The notes below the pieces were generated by a model, which was given only the letters and a program-made list of their open reading frames with translations, searched no databases and had not been told where the DNA came from. This document shows positions 21,785 through 29,392 of a stretch of DNA of 54,026 nt, one piece after another. The stretch is taken from assembly GCA_949293315.1 (NCBI GenBank), contig CASFCH010000084.1:1-54026 (forward strand), read 5' to 3'. A program made the translations under genes and the position numbers. Numbering within the stretch: position 1 is the first letter of the stretch; every line of letters starts with the position of its first letter. Source of the stretch: an uncultured Oscillospiraceae bacterium (GTDB lineage: Bacteria; Bacillota; Clostridia; Oscillospirales; Acutalibacteraceae).

Positions 21785-23560
21785 TTAGTCATCACAGTCG
21801 TAATGTGGAATTTCGGCTTTTTTGCCCTCAAGGATCCCCTTGTTGTCGCGGCGCTGCTCATCGGGCAGATCGAGCGCCAGGGTTCCGCCGGGGTTCATGA
21901 TGTTGTTCGGGTCAAAGTGCTTTTTGAGCGTACGGTAGATGTCGAGCTCCTTGGAGCCGATCTGCCCCTCCAGCCACGGAGCGGTCATCTTGCCGATGCC
22001 GTGGTGGTGGCTCATCGACGCGCCGGCCTTCTGGATGTGGTCCATGATGCCGTACTGGTACTCCAGATACTCGTCGATATCGCTCATCTTGGCCTCAAAG
22101 ATGAAGTAGAGGTTCGCCCCCTGCGGGTAGAAGTGGGACATATGCGTCATGCACATGGTGTTCGGGCGGGACTTGCAGAACTTGCGCACCTGCTTGTAGA
22201 CGTCCATAAAGTTATCCCAGTTGACCGAACACTCGAGCGTGTCGAGCATCAGGCCGTAGTCGCCCATATCCTCCCGCAGGTACGGATCGCGGAAGCGGCC
22301 GTGCTCCCACGCTTTGGTGACGATGCCGGTGGTGAACATGGCGCCGTACTTGTGGCAGATGCGGGCAATCCTGCGGCGGACGTTGTGGCTGAAGTGGCGC
22401 TCGCCCTCGGTAAAGCCGAGCATCAGGCAGCGCTTGCCGTCCTCATAGCCGCGCGCCTTGAGCACGGTGTCAATGGGCGTATCGGCCACGCCGTACAGGC
22501 GGAAGCCGATGGAGGTCTCCTCCGGATCGGAGACGCGGAACACGGACGGATAGCCGAACTCGCCCTGCATGATTTCACGGGCGGCGGTGACGGCGGAATC
22601 CCAGTCCTTGAACACGTAGCTGAAGCGGAAGCGGTTCTCCGGCATGTACTTGAAGATGCGCAGCGTCACATGCGTCAGGATGCCGAACGTGCCCTCGCTG
22701 CCCATCATGATCTGGTCGATGGAGGGGCCGGTCGCATTGCGCGGGCACTCGTCGGACTTGATGACGCCGATGGGCGTCACATACGTCTGGCTGATGACGA
22801 TGTCCTCGATCTTGCCGTAGTAGCTGGAGTTCTGGCCCGCGCCGCGGGTGACGGCCCAGCCGCCCACGGAGGAGTATTCAAAGGACTGCGGGAAGTGGCC
22901 GCAGGTATATCTTCCCTTGGCGTGCAGGATCTCCGGCGCGTGGTTGAGGATCTCCTCCAGACGGGGGCCGCTCATGCCGGCCTCCACAGTGATGGTCTGG
23001 TTGTGCTCGCTAAAGCGCACCACCTTGTTGAAGTTCTTGCGCATGTCGAGGGATACGCCGCCGCATACCGGTTCCACACCGCGGGTCACGGAAGAGCCGC
23101 CGCCATAGACGTACATGGGGATCTTATTGTCATTACAGTATTTGACAAGCTTGACGATATCCTCGTGGGAGCGCGGATAGACAACCGCATCCGGCAGGTT
23201 CTCTGCAATGTGCTTGCGCAGGCGCATCAGGTCGATCATCGTCTTGCCGTAGGCGACGGACAGGCGGGCGTAGTCGTCCGTGGTCACGTTGTCCTCGCCG
23301 ACGATGGCGGCCAGATCCTTGAGCTGCTGCTCCGTGAAGTGAGAGGGGCTGTCGTATTCGACCTTCTCAAGGCCCATCTCCTTTTTCTCCTTGAAGTCGT
23401 CGTCCGTCATATCGAAGACGTCCTTCATCATGCGGTAGAGCGCGCGGCTGGGGGCCTTGAACTCGTTCGGGTCGCCCCACTTGAGGATGGAGCGCCAGGA
23501 GCCCGCGGGGGCTTCCTCATGGTACCAGTCGGGGTAAAATTCTTCTACTTTGCGTTTCAT
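21785..23560 (-). CDS. Alkyl-DHAP-synthase-like FAD-linked oxidase
   Basis: A VAO/PCMH-family flavoprotein (591 aa). The FAD-binding PCMH domain (about 125-305) shows PRSHEDIVKLV and the YGGGSSVTRGV pyrophosphate loop, then SFEYSSVGGWAVTRGAGQ. The C-terminal FAD-linked oxidase domain has the triple-His motif SHHHGIGK (about 517-519) and FDPNNIMNPGG. The N-terminal KWGDPNEF and the HHH motif are hallmarks of alkyldihydroxyacetonephosphate synthase, which exchanges an acyl for an alkyl chain in ether-lipid synthesis; related D-2-hydroxyacid dehydrogenases usually lack HHH. It is the fourth gene of the GlpA-like operon, with AAGGAGG upstream. The actual substrate in this operon is unproven. Confidence 0.8.
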   Translation of the reverse strand: MKRKVEEFYPDWYHEEAPAGSWRSILKWGDPNEFKAPSRALYRMMKDVFDMTDDDFKEKKEMGLEKVEYDSPSHFTEQQLKDLAAIVGEDNVTTDDYARLSVAYGKTMIDLMRLRKHIAENLPDAVVYPRSHEDIVKLVKYCNDNKIPMYVYGGGSSVTRGVEPVCGGVSLDMRKNFNKVVRFSEHNQTITVEAGMSGPRLEEILNHAPEILHAKGRYTCGHFPQSFEYSSVGGWAVTRGAGQNSSYYGKIEDIVISQTYVTPIGVIKSDECPRNATGPSIDQIMMGSEGTFGILTHVTLRIFKYMPENRFRFSYVFKDWDSAVTAAREIMQGEFGYPSVFRVSDPEETSIGFRLYGVADTPIDTVLKARGYEDGKRCLMLGFTEGERHFSHNVRRRIARICHKYGAMFTTGIVTKAWEHGRFRDPYLREDMGDYGLMLDTLECSVNWDNFMDVYKQVRKFCKSRPNTMCMTHMSHFYPQGANLYFIFEAKMSDIDEYLEYQYGIMDHIQKAGASMSHHHGIGKMTAPWLEGQIGSKELDIYRTLKKHFDPNNIMNPGGTLALDLPDEQRRDNKGILEGKKAEIPHYDCDD

Positions 23561-23619
23561 ACAAGCGGTTCCTCCTTATTTTCAGTAACCAATTCTCTGT
23601 GTGGAATCCAAAAACCGGA

Positions 23620-23982
23620 TCAGCAGTCCGGGATATCCTCCGTGGCCACAATGTCCGTCCCGCAGACGTCGGGGATGATCACATCCCCCACACGGACCTT
23701 TTCCGTGACGACAACCTCGTTGATTTTTTCCATCGCCTTAAAGATGTCCTCCTTTGGGATGACGTCCTTTGTCTTGACGGGCAGCCGCGGGAAGTGCGGG
23801 AACGACGTCGCCACGGTGCTGGAGATGGTGCGCATCGGGTGCGTCATCTCCTCCCGGGCGAACTGCTCGCCCTTTTTGCAGGTGTTCCCCGTCACGCTGA
23901 TCTCTCCCGCGCGGACCGTTACGGTCATGCGGCAGCCGTTGGGGCACACGATGCAGGTCATCTCTCTCACCTGGTCTTCCAT
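23620..23982 (-). CDS. DUF1667 protein (redox partner, four-Cys)
   Basis: A 120-aa protein of the DUF1667 family, found beside GlpA-like dehydrogenases and NAD(P)/FAD oxidoreductases in clostridial glycerol-3-phosphate oxidation clusters. The N-terminus has C10-x2-C13-x3-C17 and C35, a likely metal or Fe-S site. The C-terminal half has the KTKDVIPKEDIFKAMEKI segment and a hydrophobic VGDVIIPDVCGTDIVAT end. It starts 4 bp after the upstream gene and is followed by 59 bp before the ADPS-like gene. Its biochemical role is inferred from neighbours only. Confidence 0.82.
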   Translation of the reverse strand: MEDQVREMTCIVCPNGCRMTVTVRAGEISVTGNTCKKGEQFAREEMTHPMRTISSTVATSFPHFPRLPVKTKDVIPKEDIFKAMEKINEVVVTEKVRVGDVIIPDVCGTDIVATEDIPDC

Positions 23983-23986
23983 ATCC

Positions 23987-25228
23987 TCACACCTCCATTT
24001 TCAGTGCGATCCGCGTCACGGGATGGTCGATCTTCAGCGTGAGCTGCTCCATCTCCGACGGGGAGAGGTGAATGTACTTTTTCCGTTTGGCCGTCTCCTC
24101 ATTGACGCACAGCTCGACGGCCGGCTTTTTCTGCTCGCTGCGCGGGCGGAAGTACATCGTCAGATCGTCCTGACGCATCACGTCGTAGTACTGCGGGACC
24201 ACATAGGCAAATTTTTTGCTATCATAGTCAATTTTTACCCGCACGCGGCGGCCGGGCTGGTACCGGGCCGCATAGGCGCCCGCCAGATCGCCGCTCTCGG
24301 AGACGTAGTCCACCAGGTCGTTCACGTGCAGCGCATTCCCGCAGGAGAAGACGCCCGGCACGCTCGTCATGAAGGTCTGATCCACATAGGGCCCCTTGGT
24401 GGCTGGATCGATTTCCACGCCCAGCTTTTCGGCGATCTCATTCTCCGGCAGCAGGCCGACGGACAGAATCAGGGAGTCGCACGGGATGATGCGCTCCGTA
24501 CCGGGGATGGGCTTCATCTTCTCATCCACCTTCGCGACCTCGACGGCCTCCACGCGCTTGGCGCCGATCACACGCGTGACCGTGGTGGACAGGTGAAGCG
24601 GGATATTGTAGTCGTCCAAACACTGGGCGATATTGCGCGCCAGGCCGGCGGGGGTATCCTTGATCTCGTAGACGCCCTCCACCTCGGCCCCCTCGAGCGT
24701 CAGGCGGCGCGCCATGATCATGCCGATGTCGCCGCTGCCGAGGATGACGCATTTTTTCACCGGCATATAGCCGGAGATGTTGACAAAGTGCTGTGCCGTG
24801 CCGGCCGTGAACACACCCGCGGGCCGGTCGCCGTGGATAAACACCTGTTTGGCGGTGCGCTCGCGGCAGCCGCACGCGAGGACGAGCGATTTGCAGTGGA
24901 AAAATTTGATACCCTGCGCGCTCTGTACCGTGAGGGCAAAGCTGCCGTCCGGCGTCTTTTCCGCATCGGTGACAAAGGCGTTGACAATGTGGTCGATCCC
25001 CATCGAGAGCATCTCTTTATAAAACCGTCCCGCGTACTCGGGGCCGGTCAGCCGCTCGCCGAAACGGACCAGACCAAAGCCGTCGTGGATGCACTGCTTG
25101 AGGATCCCGCCCATGCGGGCCTCGCGCTCAATGATCAGAACACTTGCGCCCTGCTTTGTGGCGCTGATCCCCGCCGCAAGGCCGGCCGGGCCGCCGCCGA
25201 GGACGATCACGTCGTAAATGTCCTTCAC
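23987..25228 (-). CDS. NAD(P)/FAD-dependent oxidoreductase (GlpB/NoxE-like)
   Basis: A pyridine-nucleotide-disulphide-type flavoprotein (413 aa) without a redox CxxC. FAD binding: VIVLGGGPAGLAAGISATKQG at the N-terminus; NAD(P) binding: VILGSGDIGMIMARRL near the middle; second FAD motif: GVFSCGNALHVNDLVD. Such proteins pair with GlpA-like dehydrogenases and probably pass electrons from the substrate flavin to NAD(P)+ or another carrier. Its start overlaps the GlpA-like stop by 4 bp, so the two are translationally coupled and likely form a complex with the DUF1667 protein. Confidence 0.87.
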   Translation of the reverse strand: MKDIYDVIVLGGGPAGLAAGISATKQGASVLIIEREARMGGILKQCIHDGFGLVRFGERLTGPEYAGRFYKEMLSMGIDHIVNAFVTDAEKTPDGSFALTVQSAQGIKFFHCKSLVLACGCRERTAKQVFIHGDRPAGVFTAGTAQHFVNISGYMPVKKCVILGSGDIGMIMARRLTLEGAEVEGVYEIKDTPAGLARNIAQCLDDYNIPLHLSTTVTRVIGAKRVEAVEVAKVDEKMKPIPGTERIIPCDSLILSVGLLPENEIAEKLGVEIDPATKGPYVDQTFMTSVPGVFSCGNALHVNDLVDYVSESGDLAGAYAARYQPGRRVRVKIDYDSKKFAYVVPQYYDVMRQDDLTMYFRPRSEQKKPAVELCVNEETAKRKKYIHLSPSEMEQLTLKIDHPVTRIALKMEV

Positions 25229-27129
25229 GCTTCAGCGCCCCCTTTCTTTTTTGACGCTCCCGCTTTGGCGGGCGCTTTTTTGTCCGATTTTTGGGCTGTC
25301 CGTGCGCCGCCCTTTCCGGCGGATGCCTTGGCGGAGGGTTTGCGTGCCGGCGCCTTTTTGGCTTGGGGCTTGCTTTCAGCCCCTTTGTCCGCGGCCGTTT
25401 GCCCCGTCCCTTTGTTGGTCGGGCCGTAGAGGAATTCGGTTCCGTCGCCGTTCTTGGTGATTTCCTCCGGCTTGAGCCCTGTCTCCTGCGCGATGATACT
25501 CGTCACCAGCGGGGAGCAGAACCCGCCCTGACAGCGGCCCATGCCGGGCCGTACACGGCGCTTGATCCCGTCGAGTGAGGTGACAGGGATCGGGGAGTGA
25601 ATACAGTCGATGATCTCGCCCTTGCTGATCTCCTCGCACCGGCAGATGATCACGCCGTAGTCGGGATTCTTCTCGATCAGCTTCTGCTTCTCTTCCAGGC
25701 TCAGATATTTGAGCACCGGCGCGGCCTTGCGCACCGGGTCAAACCGGTCGTTTTTGTGGACGTCCATCTGTTCGCCCAGCGCCGCCGTGCTGATCTCCGC
25801 GATCCGCTTGGCGATGGCGGGCGCGCTGGCAAGGCCGGGCGACTGGATCGCCGCCGCGTGGACAAGGTTATCGACCTCCTCCGACCGCTCGACGATGAAC
25901 TCCTCCTCGTAATTGGAGGCGCGCACGCCGGCAAAATACGTAATGACGTCCGATTTGGCAAAGCCCTTGATCAGCGGCAGATGTTTTTCCAAAATGGCGT
26001 CAACATGGTCGGCATGGGTGCTGAAGTCCTCGCGCAGCGGTTCCTCATAGGCGTCCGGCCCGACGAGGACGTTGCCGTCGATGGTCCGCATCACGCCGCC
26101 GCCCTTGGTGTCGGACGTGGCGGCCTTAACGGAGACAAGGCCCATGGAGCGCTGGACGAGCTTGCCCTTCTTTTTATCGAGGATCACAAGCTCCCCCTTG
26201 CGCGGATGGATGGTGAAGAACTGGTCGTCCGCCATTTTGGCAATGATATCGCTGAATACGCCGGCCGCGTTGACGACCAGACGCGGGTAGACGGTGCCGC
26301 GGTTGGTATGTACGGCGGCGATCCGGCCGTGCTCCATCTCCATGGAGGTGACGATGGTGTCCAGCGAGACCCGAGCGCCGTTTTCCACGGCGTTTTCCGC
26401 CAGCGCGACCGTGAGCTTATAGGGGGAGAGCACGCCGCTCATCGGGTAGCTGAACGCACCGAGCGCCGCGTCGGTGATGTTCGGCTCCAGTTCGTGCATC
26501 CGCTGGCGGCTGATGTGGCCGCCCGGGATGCCAAACGCTTTTGCACGCGCACCCAGTACGGCGCGCCCGCCCACCCCGAACAGGTGATCGGAATACAGGA
26601 TGAAATTCCCGTAACGTTTAAAGGGAATTTTCAGATCCTTACACAGCTGGGTATACATCAGGTTCCCCTCCACGTTCATCTTCCCGCGCAGGGAACCGAT
26701 GTGGGAGGCGATACCCGGATGGATCATGCCGTCGTTCCGGGAGGAGGCGTGCATGGCCACGTCGCTCTCCTTCTCGCACAGCAGGACGGAGACATCCCAC
26801 CTGCGCAGCTCGCGCGCGATGGCACAGCCGATCACCCCGCCGCCGATGATCAGCACATCCGGCCGCTCCCCGTCGATTGCGCCATCCTCAATGGCGCTGC
26901 GGCGGATGGGCGGGGGCGTAAAGCCGTCGAGTTCAATTTCGTTGACCACGCCCTTATAGCCGAGCTTGGCGGCTTTTTTTCCGGCGCGGACGATCGTTGC
27001 CCAGTCGCCGCACATACCGGAGAGCCGGATACTCCTGCGGAAGACGGATACCTCCGCCTCCCGGATCCCGAGTGCGCTGATTTCTTCACGCAGGTGCGAC
27101 AGCCTGCGCCCTTCCTCTGAAGAGGACAT
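25225..27129 (-). CDS. GlpA-like FAD dehydrogenase with BFD domain and odd termini
   Basis: A DAO-family FAD dehydrogenase related to anaerobic glycerol-3-phosphate dehydrogenase GlpA (634 aa). The FAD-binding GGGVIG is at about 96-101; a BFD-type [2Fe-2S] domain (about 496-540) has CRC and RCQGGFC. Two features are unusual. An N-terminal 70-residue segment resembles a BON domain (VSVFRRSIRLSGMC, then GVVNEIEL). The last roughly 55 residues are a Lys/Ala/Pro/Gly-rich, histone-H1-like tail with repeated KAPAK-type motifs. It is the first gene of a four-gene operon under the promoter at 27267-27295. The natural substrate may be sn-glycerol 3-phosphate or a related polyol phosphate; no kinase or facilitator gene is present nearby. 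Confidence 0.83.
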   Translation of the reverse strand: MSSSEEGRRLSHLREEISALGIREAEVSVFRRSIRLSGMCGDWATIVRAGKKAAKLGYKGVVNEIELDGFTPPPIRRSAIEDGAIDGERPDVLIIGGGVIGCAIARELRRWDVSVLLCEKESDVAMHASSRNDGMIHPGIASHIGSLRGKMNVEGNLMYTQLCKDLKIPFKRYGNFILYSDHLFGVGGRAVLGARAKAFGIPGGHISRQRMHELEPNITDAALGAFSYPMSGVLSPYKLTVALAENAVENGARVSLDTIVTSMEMEHGRIAAVHTNRGTVYPRLVVNAAGVFSDIIAKMADDQFFTIHPRKGELVILDKKKGKLVQRSMGLVSVKAATSDTKGGGVMRTIDGNVLVGPDAYEEPLREDFSTHADHVDAILEKHLPLIKGFAKSDVITYFAGVRASNYEEEFIVERSEEVDNLVHAAAIQSPGLASAPAIAKRIAEISTAALGEQMDVHKNDRFDPVRKAAPVLKYLSLEEKQKLIEKNPDYGVIICRCEEISKGEIIDCIHSPIPVTSLDGIKRRVRPGMGRCQGGFCSPLVTSIIAQETGLKPEEITKNGDGTEFLYGPTNKGTGQTAADKGAESKPQAKKAPARKPSAKASAGKGGARTAQKSDKKAPAKAGASKKKGGAEA

Positions 27130-27242
27130 CGTGCCAGACCTCCTTCGTTGTCAATCCCTTAGTCCGGCATAAACGGCCGGAGGGCCGGAGGGGCCCCGGA
27201 TCAGTCCAGGCCCCGCCGGCACCGATTGTTTTTTAGCAAAAC

Positions 27243-27260
27243 AAGTTGTACGTACATCTT
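27243..27260. promoter_or_regulatory. Palindromic operator candidate for GntR-type regulator
   Basis: AAGTTGTACGTACATCTT is an 18-bp palindrome with one mismatched pair; its core TGTACGTACA (27247-27256) is perfect. It resembles HutC/TreR-type sites (TGTATATACA), the subfamily to which the adjacent UTRA regulator belongs. It abuts the -35 of the regulator's promoter and lies about 7-24 bp downstream of the operon's -10, a repressing position. Confidence 0.65.
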
Positions 27261-27287
27261 GACTTTATTCTAACAATTTACTATACT
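27259..27287 (+). promoter_or_regulatory. Promoter of the GntR/UTRA regulator
   Basis: TTGACT (27259-27264), 17 bp, TATACT (27282-27287). It occupies the same DNA as the operon promoter on the other strand (27267-27295), so only one of the two can probably be used at a time. Confidence 0.75.
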
Positions 27288-27295
27288 ATTGTCAA
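27267..27295 (-). promoter_or_regulatory. Promoter of the GlpA-like redox operon
   Basis: On the minus strand TTGACA (27290-27295), 17 bp, TAGAAT (27267-27272). It overlaps the regulator's promoter completely. The two -35 elements lie in an inverted repeat (tcttgac at 27257-27263, gtcaaga at 27291-27297). Confidence 0.75.
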
Positions 27296-27353
27296 GAGGT
27301 TTGTGCTTTTTATTTATTTTTTCTAAAGATTACGGAGAGTGAGGCGATTTATC

Positions 27354-28073
27354 ATGCACGGAAAATCGGTTCCGCTTCATATAAAGGTAAAGGATTCCTT
27401 GCTTCAGGCGATTTTGACGGGCAATGTTCCGGCGGACGGGACGCTGCCCTCGGAGGATGAACTGGCGCGGCAGTTCGATGTTTCGCGGGCTACGGTGCGC
27501 ACAGCGCTGTCCGCGCTGGAGCGCGAGGGGATTATCGTTAAGCAGCGCGGCAGCCGGACGAGGGTCAATACCGGTGGGTCCAAGCTCGCGTTTGAGCCGT
27601 TGATATCCCTGAACTATTCGCTGCAGCGCCTGGGGCTCAACTGCAACAGCGAGGTTGTGGAGGACCGCATGATGGCCGCCGGCGGACCGCTTGCCGCGGG
27701 ATTCGGAGCCGGGACGGTGATCCGTCATCTCAAGCGGATCCGCAGGACGGGCAGCTTTCCGATTGCGGTGGAGGATACCTATTTTTCCGCCGAATATTCT
27801 GAGTTTCTTGACCGGCTGGGGCCGGAGGACTCCGTGGCGCACGCGCTGCTCAGCATGAACGGTTTTGCCGTGGAAAAGGTGAACATGCAGCTGATGATGC
27901 GCCCGCCCACGCCAAGGGAACGCGAGCTGCTTCGCATCCACGGGAATCCGCGTGTGGTGGAGCTGGCCCGGTGGATCTATGACTCCAGAGGGCACGCGGC
28001 AAACTTTGTCAACTTTGTGATGCCGGAGACGATCATGAAGTACCCCTTCTCCGTAATCGGCGGTGAGGGCTGA
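27354..28073 (+). CDS. GntR/HutC-family regulator with UTRA domain
   Basis: A ligand-responsive DNA-binding protein (239 aa). The winged helix (about 5-70) has LPSEDELARQFDVSRATVRTAL and EREGIIVKQRGSRTRV. The UTRA effector domain covers about 90-235 (RRTGSFPIAVEDTYF; terminal MPETIMKYPFSV). The ATG at 27354 with GAGG nine bases upstream is preferred over the in-frame GTG at 27339. It is divergent from the redox operon, and the palindrome at 27243 is the likely operator. The ligand is unknown; a phosphorylated or polyol compound would fit the operon. Confidence 0.9.
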   Translation: MHGKSVPLHIKVKDSLLQAILTGNVPADGTLPSEDELARQFDVSRATVRTALSALEREGIIVKQRGSRTRVNTGGSKLAFEPLISLNYSLQRLGLNCNSEVVEDRMMAAGGPLAAGFGAGTVIRHLKRIRRTGSFPIAVEDTYFSAEYSEFLDRLGPEDSVAHALLSMNGFAVEKVNMQLMMRPPTPRERELLRIHGNPRVVELARWIYDSRGHAANFVNFVMPETIMKYPFSVIGGEG

Positions 28074-28097
28074 GGCAAAAGCGGTGATTTTAGGCAT

Positions 28098-28129
28098 AAA
28101 AACAGCGGTCCCATCGGACCGCTGTTTTT
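28098..28129. terminator. Bidirectional terminator between GntR gene and prfB
   Basis: A perfect 14-bp stem with loop catc (28098-28111 with 28116-28129), with A and T runs on the outside, sits between the convergent genes. Confidence 0.92.
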
Positions 28130-28138
28130 GCAGGCTGT

Positions 28139-29254
28139 TTATCCTTCGTTTTTCTGGGATTCCATTTTCAGATAGGCGTTGATGAAGCCGTCCAGATCGC
28201 CGTCCATCACGGCGTTGATATTGCCGCTCTCGTATCCGGTGCGATGATCCTTAACGAGGGTGTAGGGCATAAAGACGTAGGAGCGGATCTGGCTGCCCCA
28301 GGCGATCTCCTTTTGGACGCCCTTGATATCCTCGATCTTCTCGAGGTGCTCGCGCTCCTTGATCTCCACCAGCTTGGATTTGAGCATGCGCATGGCGACC
28401 TCGCGGTTCTGGTGCTGACTGCGCTCCACCTGGCAGGCCACCACGATCCCGGTGGGGATGTGCGTGATGCGCACCGCGGAGGAGGTCTTGTTGACCTTCT
28501 GGCCGCCTGCGCCGCTGGAGCGGTAGGCGGTGATCTCAATATCGTCGGGGTTGATCTCCACATCAGTGTCGTCATCGATCTCCGGCATGACCTCCAGCGA
28601 GGCAAAGGAGGTGTGGCGGCGGCCCGAGGAGTCAAACGGGGAGACACGCACCAGCCGGTGCACGCCCATCTCGCTCTTGAGGTAGCCATAGGCGTTCTCG
28701 CCCTCGATCAGCACCACGGCGGACTTGAGGCCGGCCTCCTCCCCGTCGAGGAAGTCGATGGTGGTGGCCTTAAAGCCGTGGCGCTCCGCCCAGCGGTTAT
28801 ACATGCGGTACAGCATGGAGACCCAGTCCTGCGCCTCCGTCCCGCCGGCGCCGGCGTGGAACGTCAGGATGGCGTTGTTGGCGTCATATTCCCCCGACAG
28901 GAGCGTCACGAGCGTCTCCGCCTTGATCCGCGCCTGGATCTGCTCTACGCTTGCGCGGCACTCGGGCAGCAGGTCGAGGTCCTCCTCTTCGTTGGAGAGC
29001 TCGATCATCATCAGCGCGTCGTCAAAATCGGCCTGCAGTTTTTCGTACATATTCACCTTATCCTTCAGGCGGCTGGTTTTCTGCAGGACCTTCTGCGAAT
29101 TTTCCAGATCATCCCAAAAGCCCTCTTTGGCGGCCTCGGCCTCCAGGGCGGCGATTTCCTTTTTCTTTTCGGCGATGTCCAGGGCGTCGCCCAGATCGTC
29201 AAGCGCCTCTTTTTCGTTCAGCAGCTCCAGCCGGAGCTCCTCAAATTGCAGCAT
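28139..29254 (-). CDS. prfB: Peptide chain release factor 2
   Basis: Recognises UGA and UAA stop codons and triggers peptide release. It is 371 aa. The GGQ motif is in GAGGQKVNKTSSAVR (about residue 250), and the RF2-specific SPF tripeptide is in VSPFDSSGRRHTS (about 205). Unlike E. coli and many bacterial prfB genes, the region equivalent to codon 26 (GDALDIAEKKKE) reads straight through with no in-frame TGA, so the programmed +1 frameshift is absent. The gene stands alone, facing the GntR gene. Confidence 0.96.
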   Translation of the reverse strand: MLQFEELRLELLNEKEALDDLGDALDIAEKKKEIAALEAEAAKEGFWDDLENSQKVLQKTSRLKDKVNMYEKLQADFDDALMMIELSNEEEDLDLLPECRASVEQIQARIKAETLVTLLSGEYDANNAILTFHAGAGGTEAQDWVSMLYRMYNRWAERHGFKATTIDFLDGEEAGLKSAVVLIEGENAYGYLKSEMGVHRLVRVSPFDSSGRRHTSFASLEVMPEIDDDTDVEINPDDIEITAYRSSGAGGQKVNKTSSAVRITHIPTGIVVACQVERSQHQNREVAMRMLKSKLVEIKEREHLEKIEDIKGVQKEIAWGSQIRSYVFMPYTLVKDHRTGYESGNINAVMDGDLDGFINAYLKMESQKNEG

Positions 29255-29392
29255 ACTGCATTCTCCTCAAAACAGAATTCCGTCACACTCAGATTATTAT
29301 ACCGAATCGTGTGAAAAATGTAAAGGGCACGGAACAGAACGAGACCGCGGGACAAAAATCCCACGGCCTGCGCGTGAAAACCACTTTCCGTT

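Noticed and set aside
21650-25429. Open frame of 1259 codons on the plus strand, antisense to the redox operon
   Set aside because: It lies opposite well-supported genes, has no recognisable domain, and its composition is that expected from the complement of GC-rich codons.
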